This document shows, one piece after another, positions 25,343-33,459 of a stretch of DNA of 64,000 nucleotides. The notes beneath the pieces are model-generated. The model made no database searches and was not told where the DNA came from. It saw only the letters and a list, made by a program, of their open reading frames with translations. How positions within the stretch are numbered: the first letter of the stretch is position 1; each line of letters begins with the position of its first letter. The stretch is from Acetobacteraceae bacterium (GTDB lineage Bacteria; Pseudomonadota; Alphaproteobacteria; Acetobacterales; Acetobacteraceae), in NCBI GenBank assembly GCA_030041375.1, contig JASHOA010000060.1:1-64000 (forward strand), read 5' to 3'. The translations under genes were made by a program, and so were the position numbers.

Positions 25343-26473
25343 TCAGGGGATCGGGAGCAGGCTCCGGGCATGCGCCGAAAGGCGAGCCGTTTCCACCACT
25401 TTCTGGACCTCCCAGCCCTCCCGGAAATCCGGACCCTTGGCCTCTCCGCCTCCGATCGCGGAGAGGAAGTCGGCCACCTCGATGGTCTTCAGATCGTTGA
25501 AGCCAAGCTGGTGGCCGCGTGCCGGGCAGAACAGCCCGTAGGGCGGATGCTCCGGCCCGGCCTCGATTCGCACGAAACCGCGCCGGAACTGAGGTCCATC
25601 TGCGCGATAGAACAGAAGCTCGTTCATCCGCTCCTGCGTGAAGACGAGCCCACCTTTCGATCCGGCAATTTCGAACCCAAGCTGCATGCTCCGCCCGCTG
25701 GCGACCCAGCTCGCTTCGATCGTGCCACCTGCCCCGCGTGCAAATCGCACCGTCAGGCGTGCAATGTCATCGACCGTCACCGCCCGCCGTTCCGCACTTC
25801 CCCGCGCAATCGGCCTTTCCGTCACCACCGTTTCGAGATCAGCGAAGACCGAGACGATCGGGCCGAGCAGGAAACGGGCGAGCCCGATGATGTGGCTGCC
25901 AAGATCGGCCAGCACGCCCCCGCCGGCGGCCTCCAGCCGCCAGGCGAACGGCGCCTCGGGATCGGCCATGTAATCCTCGGCGTGAATGCCCCGGAAACTG
26001 GTGATCTCACCGAGTTCTCCCCCGGCGATCATCTCCCGCGCCAGCCCGAGCAGCGGATTTTTCAGGTAATTGAAGCCGACCTGGGTCGCCACGCCGGCCG
26101 CCTCGGCCGCCTCCATCATCCGCCGCGCCCCTGCCTCATTCGTCGCCAGCGGCTTCTCGCAATGCACATGCTTGCCTGCCGTGATCGCCGCCAGCGCCAT
26201 CTCGTGATGCAGTTCGGTCGGCGTCGTGACAGAGACGATCGCGACCTTCGGATCCGAAACGAGCTCCTGCCAGTCCTCCGTCATTCGCCGAAAGCCGAAG
26301 CTCCGCTCGGCGCGCTCGGCTCCGGTGCGATCATTGTCGGCGACCATCTCCAGCACTGGCCGCACGGCGAGGGGAAAAAGACTCGCCGCCGTCCGGTAGG
26401 CCAGCGCATGGGCTTTGCCCATGAACCCGGTGCCGATGACACCGACGCCGATCGTGGGCCCCCGGTCGTCCAC
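25343..26473 (-). CDS. Gfo/Idh/MocA family oxidoreductase
   Basis: The 376-residue NAD(P)-dependent sugar or polyol dehydrogenase has a Rossmann start (GVGVIGTGFMGKAHA), the HCEKPLATN motif with the catalytic Lys of the E-K-P signature, VGFNYLKNPLLGLAREMIA, and GGGVLADLGSHIIGLARFLLG containing the family Asp/His. It lies 5 nt downstream of the iolG-like gene. Substrate is unknown; the neighbouring inositol-type dehydrogenase and sugar importer suggest a polyol or inositol derivative. Confidence 0.9.
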   Translation of the reverse strand: MDDRGPTIGVGVIGTGFMGKAHALAYRTAASLFPLAVRPVLEMVADNDRTGAERAERSFGFRRMTEDWQELVSDPKVAIVSVTTPTELHHEMALAAITAGKHVHCEKPLATNEAGARRMMEAAEAAGVATQVGFNYLKNPLLGLAREMIAGGELGEITSFRGIHAEDYMADPEAPFAWRLEAAGGGVLADLGSHIIGLARFLLGPIVSVFADLETVVTERPIARGSAERRAVTVDDIARLTVRFARGAGGTIEASWVASGRSMQLGFEIAGSKGGLVFTQERMNELLFYRADGPQFRRGFVRIEAGPEHPPYGLFCPARGHQLGFNDLKTIEVADFLSAIGGGEAKGPDFREGWEVQKVVETARLSAHARSLLPIP

Positions 26474-26478
26474 GCTGG

Positions 26479-27471
26479 CTACACCGCGACCGCCCGTCCG
26501 CTGCCTGCCGATTCGAGGGCGGCGTCGGCAAGCCTGAGCGCCCGCCGTCCGTCTTCCAGTGAAAGAGGCATCGGCCCGCCCCTCTCCACGGCCGCGAGGA
26601 AGGCATCGAGCTCGAGCCGGTATGCCTCCGCATAGCGTTCCAGGAAGAAATTCAGCAGCGGTTCCCGCCCCTCCGTTTCCGTGCCGTTATATCGGCGCAG
26701 CGTCGAGGGCCGGAGGTTGTCGTTCAGCAGCATGCCGCGCGCACCGAACACCTCGATCCTCTGATCGTAACCGTAAATCGCCTGCCGGCAATTGTTGATG
26801 TGGCATTGCCGGCCCGATTTCGTCCGCATCACGATCATCAGGGTGTCGAAGTCTCCCGCGGTTCCGATCGCCCGGTCCACCAGCGCCTCAGCGGTTGCGA
26901 ACACCTCGCACGGCTCCTCGCCGAGCAGCCAGCGCGCCATGTCGAAGTCGTGGATTGTCATATCCCGGAAGATTCCGCCTGAACTCGCAACATAGGAGAG
27001 AGGCGGCGGTTCCGGATCCCGGCTGGTAATGATCACCTGCCGGACCTCGCCGATCTCGCCCTGGTCGATCGCCCGCCTGAGGGCGGCTGCACTCGGGTCG
27101 AAGCGGCGGTTGAATGCAACCATCGCGCGCGCCCGGAGCCGACTCGTTTCGGCAATCGCCGCATCCACCTTGCGGATATCGAGATCGACCGGCTTTTCGC
27201 AGAGCACGGCCTTGCCGCGCCGCGCCGCCTCGAGCAGCAGATCGACATGCGTGTCGGTCGGCGTCCCGATGACAAGCGCGTCCACGTCCGTCCGCGCAAT
27301 GACTGCCTTGGGATCGGTCGCAGGTTCGGCACCGAGCGCGCCGGCAAGACTCTCCGCCGCCGCCGCAACCGTGTCGGCAACCGCAACCAGGCGGCAGCGC
27401 CGGTTCGCGGCGGCGTTCGCCGCATGGATGCGGCCGATGCGCCCGGCGCCGAGAACCGCGATCCCGATCAT
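26479..27471 (-). CDS. iolG: Inositol 2-dehydrogenase-like protein
   Basis: IolG oxidises myo-inositol to scyllo-inosose. The 330-residue protein has GIAVLGAGRIGRIHAAN, the catalytic Lys in LCEKPVDLD, MVAFNRRFDPS, GGIFRDMTIHDFDMARWLLG (Asp and His of the active site) and QCHINNCRQAIYGYDQRIE. The start at 27471 (MIGIAVLG) was preferred because it begins at the Rossmann strand. Divergent from the SDR and ABC importer across about 200 nt, consistent with one polyol-use region. Confidence 0.88.
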   Translation of the reverse strand: MIGIAVLGAGRIGRIHAANAAANRRCRLVAVADTVAAAAESLAGALGAEPATDPKAVIARTDVDALVIGTPTDTHVDLLLEAARRGKAVLCEKPVDLDIRKVDAAIAETSRLRARAMVAFNRRFDPSAAALRRAIDQGEIGEVRQVIITSRDPEPPPLSYVASSGGIFRDMTIHDFDMARWLLGEEPCEVFATAEALVDRAIGTAGDFDTLMIVMRTKSGRQCHINNCRQAIYGYDQRIEVFGARGMLLNDNLRPSTLRRYNGTETEGREPLLNFFLERYAEAYRLELDAFLAAVERGGPMPLSLEDGRRALRLADAALESAGSGRAVAV

Positions 27472-27678
27472 GCCTGCACTCCCTGAAGGGCTTCCGGGCA
27501 CGCTCCGCGGCGCGCCTTCCGCGCCAGGTCAGCATGGCGGCTTCTGCCGACCCGATCAACCCACCCCACGGGCAGACTCCGGTGCTACCGCCAATTGACG
27601 CGATTGCGCCGACGGCGGATAGGCTTGATCCGTTGGGTTGCACACCGCAACCCGGAGCCAGCGGCATCAGGATCGGAT

Positions 27679-28524
27679 ATGGACCGAACGCTCCCCCTCG
27701 CCGGAAAGATCGCGGTCGTCACCGGCAGCACGCAAGGACTCGGCGAGGCGATTACCCACCTCCTCGTCGATCGCGGAGCAGCCGGCGTCATCATTACCGG
27801 CCGCAATGAGGAGAACGGCCGGCGCGTCGAGCGAGCGCTCGCCGGCAAAGGCGCCACCGCCCATTACGTTCGGGCGGATCTCACACGCCTGGAGGAGGCG
27901 CGGAGCGTCATCAAGGCGGCAGGAGAACGGTTCGGTCGCATCGATATACTGGTCAACGCGGCAGCCATCACCGACCGCGGAACGATCTGGGACACCAGCC
28001 CCGATCTCTTCGAGCGGATGATCGCCGTCAATCTCCGCGCGCCTTTCTTCCTGATGCAGGACGCGCTCCTGATGATGCGAAAGAACCGCACCAAAGGAGC
28101 GATCGTGAACATCCTTTCGATGTCCGCCTATGGCGGGCAGAGTTTCATCACCGCCTATTGCGCTTCCAAGGGAGCTTTGCTCACTCTCACCAAGAACGTC
28201 GCCTTTTCCGTCATGCGCCACGGCATCCGCGTCAACGGGCTTTGTGTCGGCTGGATGGACACCCCCGGGGAAGACCGCATCATGCGCACCTACCACGCGG
28301 CCACCGACGGTTGGCGCGAACAGGCGGAGGCCGGGCTGCCGTCGGGCCGGCTGGTGAAACCCGAAGAGGTCGCGCGTGCGGTCGGCTATCTCGCCAGCGC
28401 CGAATCCGGGTTGATGACCGGCGCCATCATCGATTTCGACCAGTCCGTCCTCGGCTGCTATGAGGCCGCGCCACAGCCGGCACCGCTCGAGAAGGCCGAG
28501 CCGCTGATCGCTGCAGGCGCCTGA
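27679..28524 (+). CDS. Short-chain dehydrogenase/reductase
   Basis: The 281-residue classical SDR has VVTGSTQGLGEAI, VNAAA in place of the usual NNAG, NILSMSAYGG with the catalytic Ser, and YCASKGALL. It opens the plus-strand group that continues into the sugar importer, so it probably oxidises the imported sugar or polyol. The start ATG at 27679 follows a GGAT-rich stretch; the longer frame upstream is not SDR-like. Confidence 0.88.
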   Translation: MDRTLPLAGKIAVVTGSTQGLGEAITHLLVDRGAAGVIITGRNEENGRRVERALAGKGATAHYVRADLTRLEEARSVIKAAGERFGRIDILVNAAAITDRGTIWDTSPDLFERMIAVNLRAPFFLMQDALLMMRKNRTKGAIVNILSMSAYGGQSFITAYCASKGALLTLTKNVAFSVMRHGIRVNGLCVGWMDTPGEDRIMRTYHAATDGWREQAEAGLPSGRLVKPEEVARAVGYLASAESGLMTGAIIDFDQSVLGCYEAAPQPAPLEKAEPLIAAGA

Positions 28525-28603
28525 GCCGCGGTTTTTGCCGATGTGTCACGCTGCGCCGTCGGGCGTCCGCTCTTTCCCTCATCCCGAGCGGGTGGGGCAG
28601 TAG

Positions 28604-29614
28604 ATGGCCATATCAACGACCCGCGAGTCACGGGCCGCGGGCTTGCGCCGCCTGCTGGAGGAGGCCGTGCTGGTGCCCTGGGCCGGCGTGCTCCTCGGCC
28701 TGATCGGCGTCTGCATCGTCGTCGCGGCGATATCACGCTACTTCCTGACAGTCGACAACATCCTCGGCAACGTCGCGTTGTATTTTTCCTGGTTCGCCAT
28801 CGCCGGCTTCGGCGAGGCACTGGTGATGATCGGCGGCGGCCTCGATCTTTCGGTTGGCTCCATCATGGGGCTCTCCGGCATGGTGAGCGCATTGGTGCTG
28901 GCGAACGGAATGCCGCTTTGGCTCGCGCTCATCGCCGGCCTGGCAGTCGGCGCCTTTGCCGGTGCCGTCAACGGGTTCGCCGTCACGCGCATCGGTCTCA
29001 ATCCGTTCATCGCCACCCTCGCCACCCTCGGTGTGTTCCGCGGCATGGCTTACGGGATCGTACTCGGCGAGGCGGTCACGCCGCCAAACAACGCGGCCGG
29101 CAAAGCGTTCACGGCGCTCGGCGGCGCCCTCGGCGTGGTTCCTGTGCCGGTCATCGTCATGGTCGTGCTGGCGGTGGGGATGTACGTCGCCCTTGCGCAT
29201 ACACCGTTCGGGCGTCATGTCTACGCGCTCGGCGGCAACGAGGCGGCGACCCGGCTGCTCGGCCTCAACATCAATCGGCTGAAAATGATCCTCTACGTGC
29301 TGTCGGGCCTGACCGCAGCCGTGGGTGGTATCCTGCTCACCGCCCGCGCCGGGACGGCGCTTCCGGATGCCGCCGAGGGCTATGAACTCGGAGTGATTGC
29401 CGGAGTGATCATCGGGGGCGTCAGCCTGACCGGCGGGCAGGGCACCATTCCCGGCGTATTGATCGGGGCTGCGCTGCTCGGTGTCATCAACAACGGCATC
29501 GTGCTGGCCGGCTTGGCCGGATACTGGCAGCAGCTCATCATCGGCCTCGTCATCGCCGCCGCCGCCGGCCTTGACGTGCTTCGCCAGAGGCTCGCATACC
29601 TGCGCTCGGCCTGA
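28604..29614 (+). CDS. Sugar ABC transporter permease, RbsC family
   Basis: The 336-residue permease has about eight to ten membrane helices and the RbsC-type pattern: FGEALVMIGGGLDLSVGSIMGL, NGFAVTRIGLNPFIATLATLG, FGRHVYALGGNEAATRLLGLN and GVSLTGGQGTIPGVLIGAALLGVINNGI. It is the only intact permease of this importer. A remnant of a second permease lies at 30960-31068, after the first binding protein. Confidence 0.93.
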   Translation: MAISTTRESRAAGLRRLLEEAVLVPWAGVLLGLIGVCIVVAAISRYFLTVDNILGNVALYFSWFAIAGFGEALVMIGGGLDLSVGSIMGLSGMVSALVLANGMPLWLALIAGLAVGAFAGAVNGFAVTRIGLNPFIATLATLGVFRGMAYGIVLGEAVTPPNNAAGKAFTALGGALGVVPVPVIVMVVLAVGMYVALAHTPFGRHVYALGGNEAATRLLGLNINRLKMILYVLSGLTAAVGGILLTARAGTALPDAAEGYELGVIAGVIIGGVSLTGGQGTIPGVLIGAALLGVINNGIVLAGLAGYWQQLIIGLVIAAAAGLDVLRQRLAYLRSA

Positions 29615-29662
29615 GCCGGAAAGAGCGTCGGCATCGGGCAAGACCAAACAGGAGGAAACGCC

Positions 29663-30706
29663 ATGCCGAAGACACGGCCCGTCTCGGCTTCGCTCCGCCG
29701 TCGCACCCTCATCCGCGCCTCGGCACTTGTCGCCGGCGCCGGATTGCTCGCCCGGCCCTACGTGGCGCGCGCCGCCAAACGCTACACGATCGCCGTGATC
29801 CCCAAATCACTCTCCAATCCGGCCTTCGATTATGCCCGTTGGTCCGCCGAGACGCGGGCCCAGGAACTCGGCGACGTCGACCTGATCTGGACCGGCTCCA
29901 GCACGGCGGATGCCAATATCGAGGCGCAGACGATTTCCGGCCTGATCAATCGCCACGTGGATGCCATGGCAATCGACGCCGCCAACACGGAGCCACTGGT
30001 CGCGCCGATCAACGAAGCAGTTGCCAAAGGGATCATTGTCATCACCTGGGATTCGGATGTCCCCCAATCGAAACGCAAGCTGTTCTACGGCGTCGACAGC
30101 TTCAAGATGGGCCAGTTGCTCGGCGAGAACGCGATCAAGTTCATGGGCGACACAGGCACCGTGATCCTGGTCAGCGGCCCGCCCGGAGCCAGCAATCTCG
30201 CCCAACGGCTCGCCGGGGTGAAGGCCGTGCTTGCGAAATATCCGGGCGTCAAGACCCTCGGCCCCTACTTCGACTATGACGACATGCTCAAGGGGCAGAA
30301 CCTGACCGACAATCTGCTGGTGTCGCACCCTGACGCCGGCGCCATTGTGAACGTCGCAGCGGTGGCGTTCTTCGGCAAAGTGAGCGCGATGCCGCAGGTG
30401 ATCAAAAACAAGGGCAAGGTGAAGCTGATCTGCAGCGATACCCTGGCGGCCGAGCTTCCGTTCGTCGCGGACGGTTATGTCCAGGCCCTGGTCGGGCAGG
30501 ACTATTGGGGCTGGGGCTATCAGACGGTGAGCATCATTCACAATCTCCTCACCAATCCGAACTGCCACTATCCGGAGCTGGTGCCTCAGGGGTTGCCTGT
30601 GGTGACCGCCGCCAACGTCCAGGAGTGGATGGGGAAGTGGAAGGGGGCAACGACGCGGGAGGGAGCTGCGAAGGCGTTCCAGGAGGCGCCGATCGGCTGC
30701 ATGTAA
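29663..30706 (+). CDS. Sugar ABC transporter substrate-binding protein, copy 1
   Basis: The 347-residue protein has a Tat-type signal (RRRTLIRASALVAGAGLLA) and a type I periplasmic binding fold (RbsB/LsrB-like) with YTIAVIPKSLSNPAF, ISGLINRHVDAMAIDAANTE, VITWDSDVPQSKRKLFYGVD and DYWGWGYQTVSIIHNLLTNP. A strong AGGAGGAAACGCC precedes the ATG. It is closely related to the second binding protein at 31115-32158 along its whole length, the product of a tandem duplication. Confidence 0.93.
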   Translation: MPKTRPVSASLRRRTLIRASALVAGAGLLARPYVARAAKRYTIAVIPKSLSNPAFDYARWSAETRAQELGDVDLIWTGSSTADANIEAQTISGLINRHVDAMAIDAANTEPLVAPINEAVAKGIIVITWDSDVPQSKRKLFYGVDSFKMGQLLGENAIKFMGDTGTVILVSGPPGASNLAQRLAGVKAVLAKYPGVKTLGPYFDYDDMLKGQNLTDNLLVSHPDAGAIVNVAAVAFFGKVSAMPQVIKNKGKVKLICSDTLAAELPFVADGYVQALVGQDYWGWGYQTVSIIHNLLTNPNCHYPELVPQGLPVVTAANVQEWMGKWKGATTREGAAKAFQEAPIGCM

Positions 30707-30716
30707 CGATGCGGAA

Positions 30717-30955
30717 ATGACCGCGCCGCTGCTTTCGCTCCGCGGCATCTTCGCGCATTACGGCCCCGTCCATCCGCTCGACGGGCGGATTTCGACCTTT
30801 TCCCCGGTAGCGGGCCTAGACTCGTGTCGGGCTGACCGTGCAGCCCGACACCGGTCTCGCGGTTTATTCGAGCCCGCGATTCACGCCCTCCGACGTTTCC
30901 GCCTCGGGCGAGGCGCGGGCTAGTCGGCGACAACGGCGCGGCGAAGGGAACGGCG
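30717..30955 (+). pseudogene. Remnant of sugar ABC ATPase, split by a repeat
   Basis: The first 33 nt are identical to the start of the intact ATPase at 32169 (MTAPLLSLRGI), and the sequence stays closely similar to 30815, with a 1-nt deletion near 30785 that shifts the frame. A 108-bp CTAG-delimited repeat then interrupts it at 30816-30923. Homology resumes after the repeat (TCGGCGACAACGGCG against TCGGCGACAATGGCG of the Walker A region) and stops near 30950. The gene is dead three ways: frameshift, insertion and 3' loss. Confidence 0.9.
30816..30923 (-). repeat. CTAG-bounded repeat, module 1, copy A
   Basis: This 108-bp copy, in reverse orientation, is bounded by CTAG at 30816-30819 and 30920-30923. 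It carries the two palindromes of the family (a GTGTCGGGCTG ... CAGCCCGACAC hairpin and an AGCCCGCGAT ... ATCGCGGGCT hairpin, here slightly changed). Comparison with the intact ATPase shows that it sits inside formerly coding DNA, with CTAG on both sides where the intact gene reads CTCG, as expected for a 4-bp target duplication. Confidence 0.92.
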
Positions 30956-30959
30956 GCGC

Positions 30960-31068
30960 ATGACCGAGTTGGCCGGCTATTGGCAGCAACTCATCAGGGG
31001 CCTTGTCATCGCCGCTGCCGGCCTTGACTTGCTTCGCCAGAGGCTTGCATACCGGCGCTCGGCTGAGC
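30960..31068 (+). pseudogene. Remnant of sugar ABC permease C-terminus
   Basis: The sequence matches the last 33 codons or so of the intact permease (LAGYWQQLIxGLVIAAA, then DxLRQRLAYxRSA). A GCC codon is missing from the Ala run, and a single-base deletion near the end destroys the stop codon. It lies directly after the ATPase remnant. It shows that a second permease gene once preceded the second binding protein and that a deletion fused the two remnants. Confidence 0.88.
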
Positions 31069-31114
31069 CGGGAACAGGCCCGGCAGCGGGGAAAACCAAA
31101 CGGGAGGCATGCCC

Positions 31115-32158
31115 ATGACCAAGACACCCCTTACCTCTGTTCCGATCCGCCGCCGCACGCTGGTTGGCGCCGCCGCCGCCGGGGCCGGCGCCTCTTTGCT
31201 CGCCCGGCCCTATGTGGCGCGCGCCGCCAAACGCTACTCGATCGCCGTGATCCCCAAGGCACTCGACAATCCGGTCTTCTATTATGCTCATTACGGTGCC
31301 CAAACTCGCGCCAAGGAACTCGGCGACGTGGACCTGATCTGGACCGCGTCCACCACCTCGGATGCCAGCGTCGAGGCGCAGGTACTGTCCGGCCTGATCA
31401 ATCGCCATGTCGATGCCATGGCAGTGGACGCCAACGCGGCGGAGCCGCTGGTCGCGCCGATCAACGAAGCGGTCGCCAAGGGAATCACGGTCATCACCTG
31501 GGACTCGGATGTGCCGGGCTCGAAGCGCAAGCTGTTCTACGGCGTCGACAGCTATAAAATGGGTCAGTTGCTCGGCGAGAACGCAATCAAGTTCATGGGC
31601 GACAAGGGCACGGTTATTCTGGTCAGCGGCGGGCCGGGGGCGCCCAACCTGAACGCCCGGCTCAAAGGCGCCACCGACACGCTCGCTAAATACCCCGGCG
31701 TCAAGACGCTCGGCCCCTTCTTCGACAACGACGATCTCATCAAGGCGCAGAACCTGATGAACAATCTCCTGATTTCGCACCCGGACGCCGGCGCCATTCT
31801 GAATGTTGCCGCGGTGGCGTTCTTCGGCAAGCTGAGTGCGCTACCGGAGGTCATCAAGAACAAGGGCAAAGTGAAGATCGTCGGCAGCGATACGCTGGCT
31901 CCCGAGCTCCCTCTGGTCGCGGACGGCTATGTGCAGGCGCTGGTCGGCCAGGACTATTGGGGCTGGGGCTATCAGACGGTGAGCATCATCCACAATCTCC
32001 TCACCAACCCGAACTGCCATTATCCGGAGCTGGTGCCGCAGGCGATGCCGGTAGTGACCGACGCCAACGTGAAAGACTGGATGGCCAAATGGGAGGAAGC
32101 AAAAACCGCGGAAGGAGCCGCGAAGGCGTTCCAGGAGGCGCCGATCGGCTGCATGTAA
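31115..32158 (+). CDS. Sugar ABC transporter substrate-binding protein, copy 2
   Basis: The 347-residue protein is a paralogue of copy 1, with a Tat-type signal (RRRTLVGAAAAGAGASLLA), GLINRHVDAMAVDANAAEPL, VITWDSDVPGSKRKLFYGVD and an identical C-terminal AAKAFQEAPIGCM. The start at 31115 was chosen because GGGAGG lies 7 nt upstream; the ATG at 31109 is too close to it. It is followed after 10 nt by the intact ATPase. Differences are concentrated in the middle, so the ligand may differ from copy 1. Confidence 0.93.
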   Translation: MTKTPLTSVPIRRRTLVGAAAAGAGASLLARPYVARAAKRYSIAVIPKALDNPVFYYAHYGAQTRAKELGDVDLIWTASTTSDASVEAQVLSGLINRHVDAMAVDANAAEPLVAPINEAVAKGITVITWDSDVPGSKRKLFYGVDSYKMGQLLGENAIKFMGDKGTVILVSGGPGAPNLNARLKGATDTLAKYPGVKTLGPFFDNDDLIKAQNLMNNLLISHPDAGAILNVAAVAFFGKLSALPEVIKNKGKVKIVGSDTLAPELPLVADGYVQALVGQDYWGWGYQTVSIIHNLLTNPNCHYPELVPQAMPVVTDANVKDWMAKWEEAKTAEGAAKAFQEAPIGCM

Positions 32159-32168
32159 CGATGCGGAA

Positions 32169-32930
32169 ATGACCGCGCCGCTGCTTTCGCTCCGCGGCAT
32201 CTTCAAGCATTACGGTCCCGTACACGCCCTCGATGGGGTGGATTTCGATCTCTTCCCCGGCGAGATCGTCGGCCTCGTCGGCGACAATGGCGCCGGGAAG
32301 TCGACCCTGATCAAGGTGATGTCGGGCGCGGTCGTGCCCGATGGTGGTGCCATCCTGTTCGAGGGCAAGCCGGTCGTGTTGCGTTCGCCGCAGGATGCGC
32401 GTGCGATCGGCATCGAGACCGTCTATCAGGATTTGGCGGTCGTGCCGTGGCTGGACGTCGAGGCGAATCTTTTCCTCGGCCGCGAGATGACCGGCAATCG
32501 CTGGTGGAATCGCTGGTTCCTCGATAAGCGGGCGATGCGGCGCGAGGCGGCGCACCACATCGCCTCGCTGCAAGTAGGACTGAAATCGGTGCGCCAGCCG
32601 GTCGGACTGCTATCCGGCGGGCAGCGGCAAAGTGTTGCGGTGGCGCGGGCGATTTCCTGGGGGCGCAAGGTCGTGATCATGGACGAACCGACCGCCGCAC
32701 TTGGCGTGCGCGAGTCCCGGGGCGTGCTCGATCTCATCAAACGGGTGAAGGAACGCGGCCTGGCGGTGGTCCTGATCAGCCACAACTTGCCCCACGTGTT
32801 CGAAGTCACGGACCGCATCTTCGTGCTCCGCCAGGGCACCGAGGCCGGCACTCTGGTCACGGGCGAGACGCACGTGACCGACGTCGTCAGCCTGATCACC
32901 GGCGTCAAGGTTTCCGCCGCCGTCGCGTAA
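32169..32930 (+). CDS. Sugar ABC transporter ATPase, single-domain
   Basis: The 253-residue ATPase has Walker A GDNGAGKST, Q-loop ETVYQDLAVVP, signature LLSGGQRQSVAVARA, Walker B VVIMDEPTAALGVRES and switch His VVLISHNLPH. It is a single nucleotide-binding domain of the kind in FrcA-type systems, unlike the double-domain RbsA, so it should work as a homodimer. It presumably serves the one intact permease and both binding proteins. Confidence 0.94.
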   Translation: MTAPLLSLRGIFKHYGPVHALDGVDFDLFPGEIVGLVGDNGAGKSTLIKVMSGAVVPDGGAILFEGKPVVLRSPQDARAIGIETVYQDLAVVPWLDVEANLFLGREMTGNRWWNRWFLDKRAMRREAAHHIASLQVGLKSVRQPVGLLSGGQRQSVAVARAISWGRKVVIMDEPTAALGVRESRGVLDLIKRVKERGLAVVLISHNLPHVFEVTDRIFVLRQGTEAGTLVTGETHVTDVVSLITGVKVSAAVA

Positions 32931-32971
32931 GCCGTGTGGTTCGCTTTATGCCTGCCGGGTATCGATCCGCT

Positions 32972-33078
32972 CTAGCCCGCAATCGCCCGAGGCGGGAACG
33001 TCGGAGGGCGTGAATCGCGGGCTCGAATAAAGCGCGAGACCGGTGTCGGGCTGCACAATCAGCCCGACACCGCTCTAG
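32972..33078 (+). repeat. CTAG-bounded repeat, module 1, copy B
   Basis: A full 107-bp copy in forward orientation begins CTAGCCCGCAATCGCCCGAG and ends ACACCGCTCTAG. It has hairpin 1 (AGCCCGCAAT ... ATCGCGGGCT), the spacer CTCGAATAAAGCGCGAGACC and hairpin 2 (GTGTCGGGCTG ... CAGCCCGACAC). Its right-hand CTAG (33075-33078) is shared with the next element. Confidence 0.93.
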
Positions 33079-33351
33079 CCCAACTTGCGCAGTTGGCGGC
33101 CCATTTCCGACATTTGCGGCCATTCGCGCTTAGCGAAATCAAGGGCCTGAGCGGCGAAAAATACTCTTTCGGTCGTGTAGTGCCGACCTTGGCTATTGAC
33201 AAGCCGCTGCGAACGTGAGTCTGCTTCAATGGTTCGCCAATCGATGGAAAATTGGTGGTCCGGACAGCAAGTTTACCAAAAATGTAGTGCCGACTTTTGC
33301 GCTAACGCATTGTTTTCATTGGGACGGGCACCCGATTCTGCGCAAGTTGGG
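33079..33351. mobile_element. MITE-like element with perfect inverted repeats
   Basis: The 273-bp element starts CCCAACTTGCGCA and ends TGCGCAAGTTGGG, a perfect 13-bp terminal inverted repeat, and is flanked on both sides by CTAG (33075-33078 and 33352-33355). With the flanking CTCTAG included, the mirror extends to 19 bp. It has no open frame of note and is visibly more AT-rich than the surroundings. A short direct repeat (TGTAGTGCCGACTT-like) occurs inside at 33176 and 33283. The layout is that of a non-autonomous transposable element inserted at CTAG. Confidence 0.8.
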
Positions 33352-33459
33352 CTAGAGCAGATCGCGATCAGACGGAATCGGCTGATCGCGTGAAGATGCT
33401 CGCCAAAACAAAGAGCTAGAGCAGTTGCCGTGAGCCATGGCGAACGGAAATTGCTCTAG
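33352..33459 (-). repeat. CTAG-bounded repeat, module 2 (2a and 2b), copy at 33.4 kb
   Basis: Two CTAG-delimited palindromic units share a CTAG at 33416-33419. Unit 2a (33352-33419) holds the hairpin CGCGATCAG ... CTGATCGCG; unit 2b (33416-33459) is a 44-bp near-palindrome whose arms are AGAGCAGTTGCCGT and AACGGAAATTGCTCT. The pair recurs in reverse complement at 59998-60105. The last CTAG contains the stop codon of the EamA gene. Confidence 0.92.

Noticed and set aside
30717-30923. Short open frame of 68 residues read through the ATPase remnant
   Set aside because: It reads out of frame into the repeat after a 1-nt deletion; it is a pseudogene product, not a new gene.
32972-33459. Possible CRISPR array from clustered palindromes
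   Set aside because: Blocks are of different sizes and sequence, with no regular spacer-repeat pattern and no cas genes.
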